Shown: in pieces, positions 18,889 to 26,931 of the stretch | Layout: each line of letters starts with the position of its first letter | Position numbering within the stretch: the first letter of the stretch is position 1 | Source of the DNA: Sphingobacterium detergens | GTDB taxonomy: Bacteria; Bacteroidota; Bacteroidia; Sphingobacteriales; Sphingobacteriaceae | Direction of reading: 5' to 3' | Length of the DNA stretch: 64,000 nt | Assembly (NCBI RefSeq): GCF_003610355.1 | Contig: NZ_RAPY01000001.1 | Coordinates: 2,100,500 to 2,164,499 of the forward strand | Notes under the pieces: model-generated | The model's database searches: none | What the model was told of the DNA's origin: nothing | Seen by the model: the letters and a program-made list of their open reading frames with translations, nothing else | Translations under genes and position numbers: made by a program

Positions 18889-19255
18889 CTAGCCTCCCAA
18901 TTCTTTGGACAAATAAATTTCAATCTCTTCTAATGAGGCTTTTTTATTTACAATATTCCCTTTCTTATCGATCAGTACAGCCGTTGGAAAAAGTCTAATA
19001 TACATTTCAGAGGTTTTGACCGCATTTTCATCGAGATATTGCACCCATGGAAGTTGCTGTTCTAGGATTACTTTCTTCCAATTTTTAACACGCATAGTCC
19101 GGTCTGTCGATATGCCGATAATTTCAAAACCTCTGTCTTTGTATTTGCTATAGAGGTCAATCAGTTTTGGAAAAGCAGCAATACAGGGTTTACAGATCTA
19201 GCACAAATTATTCAAAGGTGAAATTCGCCATTACATCGATAAAAATTAATTTGCT
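18889..19255 (-). pseudogene. Broken TlpA-like thioredoxin gene
   Basis: On the minus strand the piece IDVMAN, then CKPCIAAFPKLIDLYSKY, then FEIIGIS and FPTAVLIDKKG traces a thioredoxin domain with a CXXC site (CKPC) near 19190. A stop codon lies two residues before the first cysteine and the preceding FWASW-like bases appear frameshifted; another stop lies further upstream. Only a 68-codon C-terminal frame (18889-19095) stays open. The beginning and any signal peptide are gone. It resembles the intact thioredoxin genes at the left of the window but is not obviously a recent copy of them. Confidence 0.7.
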
Positions 19256-19330
19256 GTAGCATAAAGCACAGTCAAATCGTTCTACCGGAAAGATTTAACA
19301 ACATCATTTTACAAACCATTATATTAAGCC

Positions 19331-19957
19331 ATGAAGTACATTTACCTACTAATTACCCTATTTATCTTTTCTGCCTGTTCGAAAGAAAAGGGATATGGTC
19401 GCTTTAACCTAAGAGATGGACAAGAGGTCGAGCTTTTGGTCAGTCACCATTATGGTGCTATTAACGATGCCCCCTTGTTATTACCACAAAAAGAATCAGC
19501 GGAGCTGCCTCTTTCAAATTTTAAAGATAGGGAGCCCGGATATAATTATAAAATAAAGGCCAAGATGGTCGCTTACAATGGCCCTGAACTGATGGATGGT
19601 GGCCCATCCGACGGTCTTCAATTTATTAAAATTATCAGTCGGGAGAAATATACAGGCAACGATTCTTTTGAAATATCGCTTATACACTCATTTATACCTG
19701 GACCGCCCCAAATCATACTTTGGAAAGAAGAAGATAAGTATCTCATCAACATTGGAACAAAGATCCAACTCACCTACACCGATAAAAAGGTTGGGGATCA
19801 ACTGGAGGAAATCTGGCAGTACAATCATAAAAGATTGACTGATTATAGTTTGGTTTCCTTACCCCTTAAATGGAAATCCATTCAAGCGACTGTCACACAT
19901 GACCCCAAAAATTTTGGAAAGGCTTACCTTGTATCCAATATCAAACTGGTCGAATAA
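19331..19957 (+). CDS. Lipoprotein of unknown function
   Basis: 208 residues with a good lipobox (LFIFSACSK, Cys16). The rest is strand-rich with no recognised motif; a long loop rich in Asp, Gly and Pro (PELMDGGPSDG) is present. The gene stands alone between the dead thioredoxin gene and the convergent respiratory cluster. Confidence 0.68.
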   Translation: MKYIYLLITLFIFSACSKEKGYGRFNLRDGQEVELLVSHHYGAINDAPLLLPQKESAELPLSNFKDREPGYNYKIKAKMVAYNGPELMDGGPSDGLQFIKIISREKYTGNDSFEISLIHSFIPGPPQIILWKEEDKYLINIGTKIQLTYTDKKVGDQLEEIWQYNHKRLTDYSLVSLPLKWKSIQATVTHDPKNFGKAYLVSNIKLVE

Positions 19958-19965
19958 GATGACAT

Positions 19966-20025
19966 GTTAAGAAAAAACAATTCGGACAGTAGGCGAATGT
20001 GCTAAATGCGAGCCTACTGCCGAAT
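19966..20025 (-). terminator. Terminator of the respiratory cluster
   Basis: A long stem, ATTCGG-A-CAGTAGGC (19980-19994) with GCCTACTGCCGAAT (20012-20025), pairs over 14 bp with one bulged base. Read leftwards on the minus strand it is followed by TTGTTTTTTCTT, so it ends transcripts coming from the 20046 gene. Confidence 0.8.
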
Positions 20026-20045
20026 CTGAGGTTATGTAAAAGATT

Positions 20046-20315
20046 TTAATAAAGTCCCTTAATAAACTGATAGTTCTTTTCAAGAATATCATCACTATGC
20101 CACAGCGTATCATCCTTTAGCATAAATAAGTAAAGGCTAGAAATATGTATCCCTTGAAAAACGACGATCAATGCAGAAAATATTCCTGTCAACACCATCA
20201 ACCATACAAGGGGTTCTTTATGTTGATACCATGTACAGGCTGATCCGATCAATAAAGTGGTCTCAATGAGATACATAAAAGACAAATAGCCTCTTGAAAT
20301 TTTAAACTTTCTCAT
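20046..20315 (-). CDS. Small two-helix membrane protein of the respiratory cluster
   Basis: 89 residues with two predicted membrane helices (about 12-30 and 36-60) and a polar C-terminus. I do not recognise the family. It starts 5 bp after the stop of the 35-residue membrane peptide and is the last gene before a terminator. It is therefore likely an accessory subunit or assembly factor for the CydA-like proteins. Confidence 0.65.
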   Translation of the reverse strand: MRKFKISRGYLSFMYLIETTLLIGSACTWYQHKEPLVWLMVLTGIFSALIVVFQGIHISSLYLFMLKDDTLWHSDDILEKNYQFIKGLY

Positions 20316-20320
20316 GTTGT

Positions 20321-20428
20321 TTATTTTACTATTTCGAAAATCATATAAATTACCTGCCCTAAAACCACACTTATCAGTATCGTATCCAATAACAGATCCT
20401 TATTACGGTTTAATTCATTCAAATTCAT
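20321..20428 (-). CDS. 35-residue single-helix membrane peptide, CydX-like
   Basis: ATG at 20428 opens a 35-codon frame: a polar N-terminus (MNLNELNRNKDL), one hydrophobic helix (ILISVVLGQVIYMIF) and the end EIVK. It lies 7 bp downstream of the CydA-like/cytochrome c gene and 5 bp upstream of the next small membrane gene, so translation in the same operon is likely. The bd oxidase of E. coli has the single-helix subunits CydX and CydH of similar size. The analogy is by size and position, not by sequence identity. Confidence 0.6.
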   Translation of the reverse strand: MNLNELNRNKDLLLDTILISVVLGQVIYMIFEIVK

Positions 20429-20435
20429 CGCCCTT

Positions 20436-21782
20436 TTATTTTATTGACAGTACATACTTGGTTATTTCGGTCAGCTCTACTTCAGACAATTGAGGAAAGC
20501 CGGGCATCTGCGGATAATTTTCTCTTTTCTTACCGGGCGCTTTTATCCAGTCTTTCAATCCTTTTTCATTGCCGCGATAGATAGTTATCATTTCCTGAAC
20601 TGGAGGTCCTACCAAGCGCTGTTTTTCTTTATGGCAGCTGGAACAATTTTGTTTAAATAACGCAGAACCTTTCGATAGATCTCCCAACGCGTGATCAATA
20701 TCCAAGTTTCCAGCATCGCTGACCGGATTTTCCCGGGCCTTTTTACTCATCTGCTCAAATGCCTTAGTTTTTGCTGCCATCAGCTCGCGATGCTGATACA
20801 ATGCTTGTTCGCGGTAGAGTTGACGGCTGCCTCCATAAACCAGAATAAAAAACAGGATACTGATAAAGACCTTCCAAAATTGTTTATCTCGTTTGAGTTC
20901 ACTATCCGCGGACAATGCTTTCCAGGAAAACCACATAGCCACAAAAAGCATCAGCCCACCGAATACCATCAACTCAACGACTTCAAAACTTATCCCCTTT
21001 GCAGGTAAAGTAATCATAACAATGATGCCGCAGACTAACTGCAAACCAATTCCAAATGTGGTGATATAATATCCCTGTCTTTTTAACCTGTCTTGACTGA
21101 ATGTCTCATACAAAAGATGTACCCTGTACGACTTTCGACCGTTATACCAAACAATAAATACACCTGTGACCGTTAGACAAGCACCAATAAATTCCAGATA
21201 CCGAGGCAGCACATTGGGTAATGCCAGTGCGCTCAGAAAACCTTTGATATCCCCCCAACGTTCTGGAAATAACATCAGGTTGACATTTGTCAAGAAAATC
21301 GTTGGAACAATTAAAAAAATAAGCACAGCCAAAGCAATTATACTGATGTGCAAATACTTGTAGTTGGCCATTGCTCTCCAGGTATATTTATGTAAATAGG
21401 TCAACAAAAAAGCAATGGTTACCAACGGGATAATCATAAACCAGGCTAGCCCCGTTAACGCATTGGCCGAATAAAAATAGATGGTATAAAGCGTATTGAT
21501 ACTCAGTAAAGGAGCAACTCCCAATACGACTGCCATGCTCTTATTGACCGTCACCGTCTTGGCTATTTCATATGCAAATACATCGTAGTCATGATTTTTC
21601 AATCCCTTGACTTCCGCCCAAAGAGTAATAATGCTCCCTCCAACCATTAATTTCACGAATATGATATGAAGCAGAAATGAGACGATCAATAGAGTAACCA
21701 ATAACCATTCGGGTAAGGGAAGATCCAAAGGCAGATCCCTTGGAACGGGCGTGGTAGATATATGTAATAAATTCACTTGCAT
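20436..21782 (-). CDS. CydA-like membrane protein with C-terminal cytochrome c domain (second subunit)
   Basis: 448 residues with about eight to nine membrane helices, then a soluble c-type cytochrome domain with one haem site CSSCH (380-384) and a likely Met ligand in QMPGFP. The first helix carries a histidine followed by a Gly-rich turn (LLHIIFVKLMVGGS, H39), the pattern of the first haem ligand in CydA-type proteins. It lacks the Glu pair seen in its partner, so it may be the non-catalytic second half, like CydB or CydA'. Its start is 16 bp after the stop of the 494-residue partner gene. Confidence 0.7.
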   Translation of the reverse strand: MQVNLLHISTTPVPRDLPLDLPLPEWLLVTLLIVSFLLHIIFVKLMVGGSIITLWAEVKGLKNHDYDVFAYEIAKTVTVNKSMAVVLGVAPLLSINTLYTIYFYSANALTGLAWFMIIPLVTIAFLLTYLHKYTWRAMANYKYLHISIIALAVLIFLIVPTIFLTNVNLMLFPERWGDIKGFLSALALPNVLPRYLEFIGACLTVTGVFIVWYNGRKSYRVHLLYETFSQDRLKRQGYYITTFGIGLQLVCGIIVMITLPAKGISFEVVELMVFGGLMLFVAMWFSWKALSADSELKRDKQFWKVFISILFFILVYGGSRQLYREQALYQHRELMAAKTKAFEQMSKKARENPVSDAGNLDIDHALGDLSKGSALFKQNCSSCHKEKQRLVGPPVQEMITIYRGNEKGLKDWIKAPGKKRENYPQMPGFPQLSEVELTEITKYVLSIK

Positions 21783-21798
21783 TTTTAAACGTTCTTTT

Positions 21799-23283
21799 TT
21801 ATTTTTTTGAAACTAATACTGAATCGCCGTATACTTTTACTGCTTGCTCGATATTCTGTAGCGGATTGACCGTAATACCTTCGACCTGAGCACCTTGCAG
21901 GGATTCTCCAGACCCTTGCAATTGCCTTATGTAAGCAACAATCGCTTCAAGTTCTTTTTTATTTCCGGGAAATGGTGGCATAAACGTACGTCCCTGGTGC
22001 ATATTGGGGATATAGGCCAACATGGATTCCTCTTCCAGCGGCTTGCCCTTTCCGTACATTTTTTCAAAAACATCAACGATGGAATTGATGCCGTTACTGG
22101 TGTGACAACGGCTACAAGTAAGCATAAAAACATTTCTACCCGCTTCGATCTTATTTTCCGGCGTTATTTCCTGAACTGAAGTATAGGTGGCATGTTTTAA
22201 AATTCCGTCTTTTTTATACAGCGCATAGTCTTCTTCCCGCAACAAGTTCGAATACATATACCCACCGATTACATAAGGTTTTCGGACAAACTCACGTACC
22301 CGTTCGAAAATTCCCAGAAAACCAAAGATCAATAAACAAGGAACGATCACGACAGCAACGTTCACTTTTTGAGGTTTCCAGATTGCCCAGATCGCGAGTA
22401 GGACAGAAAGCACCGTAGCTCCAACAATAAAATATTTAAGTATATCATAATATTCAGCAAAGTCTATCGATCCCACTGCTGTACTCATATTTGCTTTCAT
22501 AGTTTCAGGCATTGCATCCCAGTAATAAAGCGCCCCTGCAAGTGCGAACGGCGTCCAGCTTAAAATCCATTTGCCACCCAATCTGACCACCTGAATGCGG
22601 AGCGTTGATCCTTTTTTTGTAAATAATGTCGTCAGCAACATACCGAATACCCCGCCCATCAGCATAGCAACCGGTGTTCTAAAAAATAGCTGCGGAATAT
22701 AAATTGGATTTGTAAAACCATTGAAAAGACTTTTATGCGTATTCCAATTGCCTGGATCCATCATAAAACTCAATATGGAAACGATAATAACCATGGTAAT
22801 CCAGGAAGCAATACTCAAAAATGCACCAAATCGGATATGTTTCAACTTGGAGCGGAGCGATTTATTGGCACTCCCCCAGCTCAGGTAGTAGATAGAAATC
22901 AGGACCACTTCGGTAACGAAAACGATCCATTCGGTAAACCAAGCCCAATAAAAAACCCGAATTAAGCTTCCTATCGAGCTAGGGCTAACGAGTGCGACCG
23001 TAAACCATATCCCCACACCAGTCATCGCGCCAATGGTCGTCATAATGATAAAACCAACTTTCATTTTATTATGGATGAGCCTATCCCACTCCCAATCTGC
23101 AATTTGGTCCCTGCCAACACGCTGTACACCTTTAAACTCAAGCCAAGTAACGTAAGGAATAAAACCCACCGCAAGGCCATGATTGATCATTACATGTATA
23201 ATCGCCACAGCTGCGATTAAAAATCGGTCATTCAACCAATCTAAATGAAACATTGGAAAATCCATCGCTATTCTTTTTTTCAA
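21799..23283 (-). CDS. Divergent bd-type oxygen reductase subunit I with fused cytochrome c
   Basis: 494 residues. H30 in helix I with a following Gly-rich turn, the pair E118/E125 in FTEWIVFVTEV and the motif FERVREFVRKPYV (compare GRQPW in CydA) all fit the cytochrome bd superfamily fold. A soluble domain follows with one CSRCH haem c site (390-394) and a probable Met ligand in FMPPFPG. In bd enzymes subunit I binds haems b and d and oxidises quinol. The attached haem c suggests electrons may instead come from, or go to, a cytochrome c. The start may be the Met at residue 7. Confidence 0.72.
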   Translation of the reverse strand: MKKRIAMDFPMFHLDWLNDRFLIAAVAIIHVMINHGLAVGFIPYVTWLEFKGVQRVGRDQIADWEWDRLIHNKMKVGFIIMTTIGAMTGVGIWFTVALVSPSSIGSLIRVFYWAWFTEWIVFVTEVVLISIYYLSWGSANKSLRSKLKHIRFGAFLSIASWITMVIIVSILSFMMDPGNWNTHKSLFNGFTNPIYIPQLFFRTPVAMLMGGVFGMLLTTLFTKKGSTLRIQVVRLGGKWILSWTPFALAGALYYWDAMPETMKANMSTAVGSIDFAEYYDILKYFIVGATVLSVLLAIWAIWKPQKVNVAVVIVPCLLIFGFLGIFERVREFVRKPYVIGGYMYSNLLREEDYALYKKDGILKHATYTSVQEITPENKIEAGRNVFMLTCSRCHTSNGINSIVDVFEKMYGKGKPLEEESMLAYIPNMHQGRTFMPPFPGNKKELEAIVAYIRQLQGSGESLQGAQVEGITVNPLQNIEQAVKVYGDSVLVSKK

Positions 23284-23405
23284 AGATCTAGCTATATTCT
23301 TCCAAAAAGCAGAAATAACAGTTCCGATGCCTTCTGTTTCTACCCGATCTCATTCGATAAAGAGTCGACATATTTCCATTTTCGTAACTCCCGTACATTA
23401 AGCAG

Positions 23406-23444
23406 CAAAAGCGTCTTTTTCATCAAGTGAAAAGAACGCTTTTG
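23406..23444 (-). terminator. Hairpin between the AraC gene and the CydA-like gene
   Basis: CAAAAGCGTCTTTTTCA (23406-23422) pairs with TGAAAAGAACGCTTTTG (23428-23444) over most of 17 bp with a short mismatch. On the minus strand it follows the AraC stop by 13 bp and is followed by CTTTTGCTGCTT. It could be a weak terminator or an attenuator that partly separates the two units. Confidence 0.5.
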
Positions 23445-23457
23445 TCGCCGTTTATGC

Positions 23458-24345
23458 CTATTGGTTTTTTCTGAATTCCTCTGGGCTCCGTCCTTTCTTA
23501 GCTTTAAAAAATGTGATAAAATAAGGTACATTTTCAAACCCCAGTTCAAAAGCAATTTCCTTTACCGTTTTGAAAGTATGGTACAATAGGCGCTCCGCTT
23601 CCAATACGATACGATCCCTGATCAATGTACCACAGCTTATGGCTCTCTTCTCACGACAAATGCGGTTCAGATAATTTACTGAAATATTCAATCGTTCAGC
23701 ATAGAAAGACGGGAATCGTTTGTGCTTATAATTTTCATCAACCAAGGACTCAAATGCAACTATTCTTTCCTCTTTTTCATCCATCTGTACAAATCCGAAG
23801 TTTTTGGTGATCTGGCGTCCTAGCATCTGAAGTAAAATATTCAGATAATTGCGCAGCACTTCTCTTGAGCCCAACTTTGCTATATCATATTCCACCTGCA
23901 TCAAGTCCATCAAGTGAATACAGCGCTCAATTTCATCACTTGTCAATACAAAGCCATTCATATGGTTACATTTTAAAAAGTTAAAATAATGTATCACTTC
24001 AGTATTGTAACGCTGCATAAAAAATGCTTCTGTAAATAGAATCACGCATCCTTCAATGGGTACATGATGCTGGAAACTACAGACACAATTGCAACTTATG
24101 CTTACGATATCATGTCTGCCCATGGCGTACATTCTTTTATCCGCCACCAAAATCAGGTTTCCGCTCTTTATCAACATTAAACTGTAGAACGAGCGTGCAT
24201 GCAATGTGTTCTGGTTTCCTTTGACCTGTAAATATTCGGCAATAGGCATAATAACAATCCCGTTGGAAGCCGAATCAATATCTTCTAGTCTTAAAAAATC
24301 TAGTTTTTCTTTTCGTATTACCATTATCTTATTCTTTTTCTTCAA
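23458..24345 (-). CDS. AraC-family regulator in the respiratory cluster
   Basis: 295 residues. The C-terminal 100 residues form a double helix-turn-helix: FYAERLNISVNYLNRICRE for the first motif and VKEIAFELGFENVPYFITFFKAKKGRSPEEFR for the second. The N-terminal sensor part is cupin-like with a cluster of cysteines and histidines (ISCNCVCSFQHH), which could bind a metal or sense redox state. It lies inside the cytochrome cluster, so it probably controls it. Confidence 0.85.
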   Translation of the reverse strand: MKKKNKIMVIRKEKLDFLRLEDIDSASNGIVIMPIAEYLQVKGNQNTLHARSFYSLMLIKSGNLILVADKRMYAMGRHDIVSISCNCVCSFQHHVPIEGCVILFTEAFFMQRYNTEVIHYFNFLKCNHMNGFVLTSDEIERCIHLMDLMQVEYDIAKLGSREVLRNYLNILLQMLGRQITKNFGFVQMDEKEERIVAFESLVDENYKHKRFPSFYAERLNISVNYLNRICREKRAISCGTLIRDRIVLEAERLLYHTFKTVKEIAFELGFENVPYFITFFKAKKGRSPEEFRKNQ

Positions 24346-24366
24346 TAAAAAATTTAAAGGGAATGG

Positions 24367-24753
24367 TTATGCGATTGGAGGTTTAAAAATCCGATCAAAG
24401 ATCCCCTGACACAAGGGGTTACCTTCCGTTAGCGGATGAGTTACTCTTAAAATTCGGGTAAAGGGTTGCTGCCGGGTCAGCTCTTGAACAAGCTGCACAA
24501 ACAGCGGTATCTCAGCACTTTTCACTTTGATCAGCACATCGCTGGCCTCTTTTTGTTCCACTGTTTCCTCACTCAGGTAGCAGAAGCCCTTACAGGTAGC
24601 CGCAGGTTCATAGCGATAAACACATAGCTGCTGCTCAATATAATCTCGATTGCATTCAAAGCCAATAAATACCCACAATAGATTGGTTGCCTGTAGGCAA
24701 AGAGCCCAGGCCATCAACAGACAGAAAAGTCCTTTCAGCTTGTAGGATTTCAT
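24367..24753 (-). CDS. Small membrane protein with NRDYI-C-CxGxC motif
   Basis: 128 residues: an N-terminal hydrophobic helix, then FECNRDYIEQQLCVYR and CKGFCYL. The spacing of the three cysteines (C-x14-C-x3-C) and the NRDYI box recur in the 131-residue gene at 25463. I recall similar small proteins near copper- or TonB-related genes in Bacteroidota, but have no established function. It is probably anchored in the inner membrane with the cysteines outside; metal binding is inference. It lies 17 bp after the cytochrome c gene. Confidence 0.68.
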   Translation of the reverse strand: MKSYKLKGLFCLLMAWALCLQATNLLWVFIGFECNRDYIEQQLCVYRYEPAATCKGFCYLSEETVEQKEASDVLIKVKSAEIPLFVQLVQELTRQQPFTRILRVTHPLTEGNPLCQGIFDRIFKPPIA

Positions 24754-24770
24754 CGATATGGATTATTTCT

Positions 24771-25265
24771 TTATTTCGTTGCGCTATTACGTTCGCGGAG
24801 GTACTCCAAAATTGCGCGCGCATCTTCCTGTTGCAACCCCAGACTGATCATAGGTGACGCAAACTCCTTGCTCAGTGCTTTTGCATCAGGATCTTTTTCA
24901 AGCATTGTTGCCGGATCGAGCATCATATTCATGATCCATTCCGGTGTACGGCGTTTGATGACACCGTCCAATGACGGACCTACCAAGGTACGATCAAAGC
25001 CATGACACATGGCACATTTGGAGACAAATAACTCTACCCCCCTATTTGCGAGCTGTGCATCAAAGGGTTTGTGCTCAAAAGATACAACAGGACCTACCCC
25101 TTTGGCTCCTTCGGTTTTATAGTCCAACATTTCAGTTGCTAGAGATGCCGCTGCAGGCTCAGTAGCTTTGCCGGTTGATACCTTTTTCTTATCCCCATTG
25201 TCCGCACAGGCAAGCAGAACGATAAAGCCAAAACAGACAAGGATTATTGTGATTCTATTTTTCAT
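24771..25265 (-). CDS. Mono-haem cytochrome c lipoprotein
   Basis: 164 residues with a lipobox (VLLACAD, Cys20), a low-complexity linker, and a class I cytochrome c domain: CAMCH at 84-88, LVGPSLDG, and a Met ligand probably in SPMISLGL. It would sit on the outer face of the inner membrane (or in the outer membrane) as an electron carrier. The next genes on the same strand encode the CydA-like proteins with their own haem c domains, so it is a natural electron partner. Confidence 0.85.
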   Translation of the reverse strand: MKNRITIILVCFGFIVLLACADNGDKKKVSTGKATEPAAASLATEMLDYKTEGAKGVGPVVSFEHKPFDAQLANRGVELFVSKCAMCHGFDRTLVGPSLDGVIKRRTPEWIMNMMLDPATMLEKDPDAKALSKEFASPMISLGLQQEDARAILEYLRERNSATK

Positions 25266-25462
25266 TACTCTCTTTTTCTAATTGTTTAAAACAGTATATA
25301 GTATTCCCTTGTGCTATACCTTCAGCCGATAGGAGATTTGATAGCCAATCCCATTAGCCTAATCCAGCTGGATCAATAGTGCCAAAAGGGGGAAATATGT
25401 ACAAATTGGATCGTTTACATAAAACGCCAATCATTGCATCCAATAAATTCGTTAAAAAGGTA

Positions 25463-25840
25463 TTAGACGAGTGGAGGGTGGAAAATAGAAAAGATGGGGC
25501 GGTAAGCATAATCTTCTTTCAATTCTGCAAAAGCCAGTTTAATATATGCTCCCCCAGATGAAGAACTGTCAAAGGTAAAATTCAGGGCATTGTTGATAAA
25601 AACAACATCGATGATGCGAGTCTCAAGTTTTTTCTGCTCCTTTTCTTCATGTTCACGCATCTTTTTCATCAATATACATTGTCCTCTACAGGATAGCGCC
25701 TTTTCATTAAAGCGATTGATACATTCATTTTTGGCAATATAGTCTCTATTGAGTTCAAAAACAGTCCATACCCATACTGTGGAGAAGCTCTGGAGGAGCA
25801 TCAATGGCAGTAAGATCCATATGAATTGTTTCGCTTTCAT
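25463..25840 (-). CDS. Small membrane protein with NRDYI-C-CxGxC motif (paralogue)
   Basis: 125 residues from the ATG at 25840 (an ATG 18 bp upstream overlaps the likely -7 box). One N-terminal helix, then FELNRDYIAKNECINR and CRGQCIL, followed by a charged Lys/Glu stretch (KKMREHEEKEQKK). It shares the cysteine spacing and NRDYI box with the gene at 24367, so the two are paralogues. It stands at the head of the cluster, separated by about 200 bp from the cytochrome c gene; that gap shows no recognised feature. Confidence 0.68.
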   Translation of the reverse strand: MKAKQFIWILLPLMLLQSFSTVWVWTVFELNRDYIAKNECINRFNEKALSCRGQCILMKKMREHEEKEQKKLETRIIDVVFINNALNFTFDSSSSGGAYIKLAFAELKEDYAYRPIFSIFHPPLV

Positions 25841-25855
25841 GAATTGACAGTATCG

Positions 25856-25888
25856 CAAATATAATAATTGTTGTCATTGGAGGTGCAA
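25856..25888 (-). promoter_or_regulatory. Probable promoter of the 25840 gene
   Basis: On the minus strand TATATTTG (25863-25856) matches TAnnTTTG, with TTG (25888-25886) 22 bp upstream as a weak -33 element. The leader would be about 10 nt. It argues against the start at 25858. Confidence 0.45.
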
Positions 25889-26023
25889 TAATTTTAGAAG
25901 TAACAAAAAACTACTAGTCTATTGTATTTAAAGTAAGGTAATAAATGCATTCTTCAGGATAAGTGCTTTCGAACTTGATTTGTACGCATACGATTAGGTA
26001 AAGTGGAGTCTTAGGTTCAATTT

Positions 26024-26890
26024 TTATTCAGAGATCAGGTTCTTAAAATGAAATACTTTTCCACTATCGGGATATGCCTCCAGTTGGGCATCATCCAAGC
26101 CTTCCCTTGCGGTCGCAATAAAGAGATCCATTCCCGTAGGCCCTCCAAAACAACAGGAAGTCACATGTGGTGCATTTACTTGCACTTTATCCAATAGTTC
26201 TCCTGTTTCGATGTGCCACTTATAAACACCATAGCCATCCCAATGTGCCACCCATAAATGGCCATCAGGTCCTATGCACATACCATCTGGCATGCCAAGT
26301 TTATCAGGCACACGTACCAATGTATGGTATGCTTTTGAGAGGCCCGCTGTTTTATCCCAGGTAAACCGTCGGATTTCCCGTGTATGGGTATCGATAAAAT
26401 ACAAAAAACGGCCATTGGCAGACCATACGAGCCCATTCGGGATAGTCACCGCAGGAATAATGGTCTCCAAAATACCATCTCGAAAGCACAGCAGCTTTCC
26501 TTGATTTGGCAAAGCTTTCATATGCATTGTTCCGATCCAAAAATTACCAGCTGGATCAATCCCACCATCATTGGTTCGAATTTGACCATTATAGGTGTCC
26601 AAGGATGCGACAATTGATAAGCCCTGATCTTCCTTGTTCCAAATTGAAAGCCCTTCCTGCATGGCAATGAGAAATTTGCCGCCATCTTCTTCTAAAGGAA
26701 CAATCTTACTGACATAGCCAGGGAGTTCCCAGAAAGTCGAAACATTGTTCTCCAAATTATACTGATGAATACGCTTTTGCAAGATATCCACCCAATACAA
26801 ACTTTGATCATGCTTATTCCACAAAATGCCTTCACCGAGCAGACTTTTCGTTTCTAGCAATACCTGCGCTGTTTTTACATTTCTTTCCAT
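26024..26890 (-). CDS. SMP-30/gluconolactonase-family sugar lactonase
   Basis: 288 residues, a six-bladed propeller of the regucalcin family, no signal peptide. Metal ligands are visible in GEGILWN (Glu near 19), TNDGGIDPAGNFWIGTM, TIPNGLVWS and MPDGMCIGPDG, the usual Glu/Asn/Asn/Asp set. Such enzymes open aldonolactones to aldonates in the cytoplasm. It is the last gene of the GH2/dehydratase operon, 41 bp after the SDR gene, so it likely opens the lactone made by the SDR. Confidence 0.88.
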   Translation of the reverse strand: MERNVKTAQVLLETKSLLGEGILWNKHDQSLYWVDILQKRIHQYNLENNVSTFWELPGYVSKIVPLEEDGGKFLIAMQEGLSIWNKEDQGLSIVASLDTYNGQIRTNDGGIDPAGNFWIGTMHMKALPNQGKLLCFRDGILETIIPAVTIPNGLVWSANGRFLYFIDTHTREIRRFTWDKTAGLSKAYHTLVRVPDKLGMPDGMCIGPDGHLWVAHWDGYGVYKWHIETGELLDKVQVNAPHVTSCCFGGPTGMDLFIATAREGLDDAQLEAYPDSGKVFHFKNLISE

Positions 26891-26931
26891 AACTATTACG
26901 CTTCAAGCTTCTCTATCGATGTACCTATTTC

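Noticed and set aside
25379..25561. Plus-strand 60-codon frame in the gap after the cytochrome c gene
   Set aside because: It overlaps the Cys-motif gene on the other strand, has no recognisable motif and no promoter; most likely chance.
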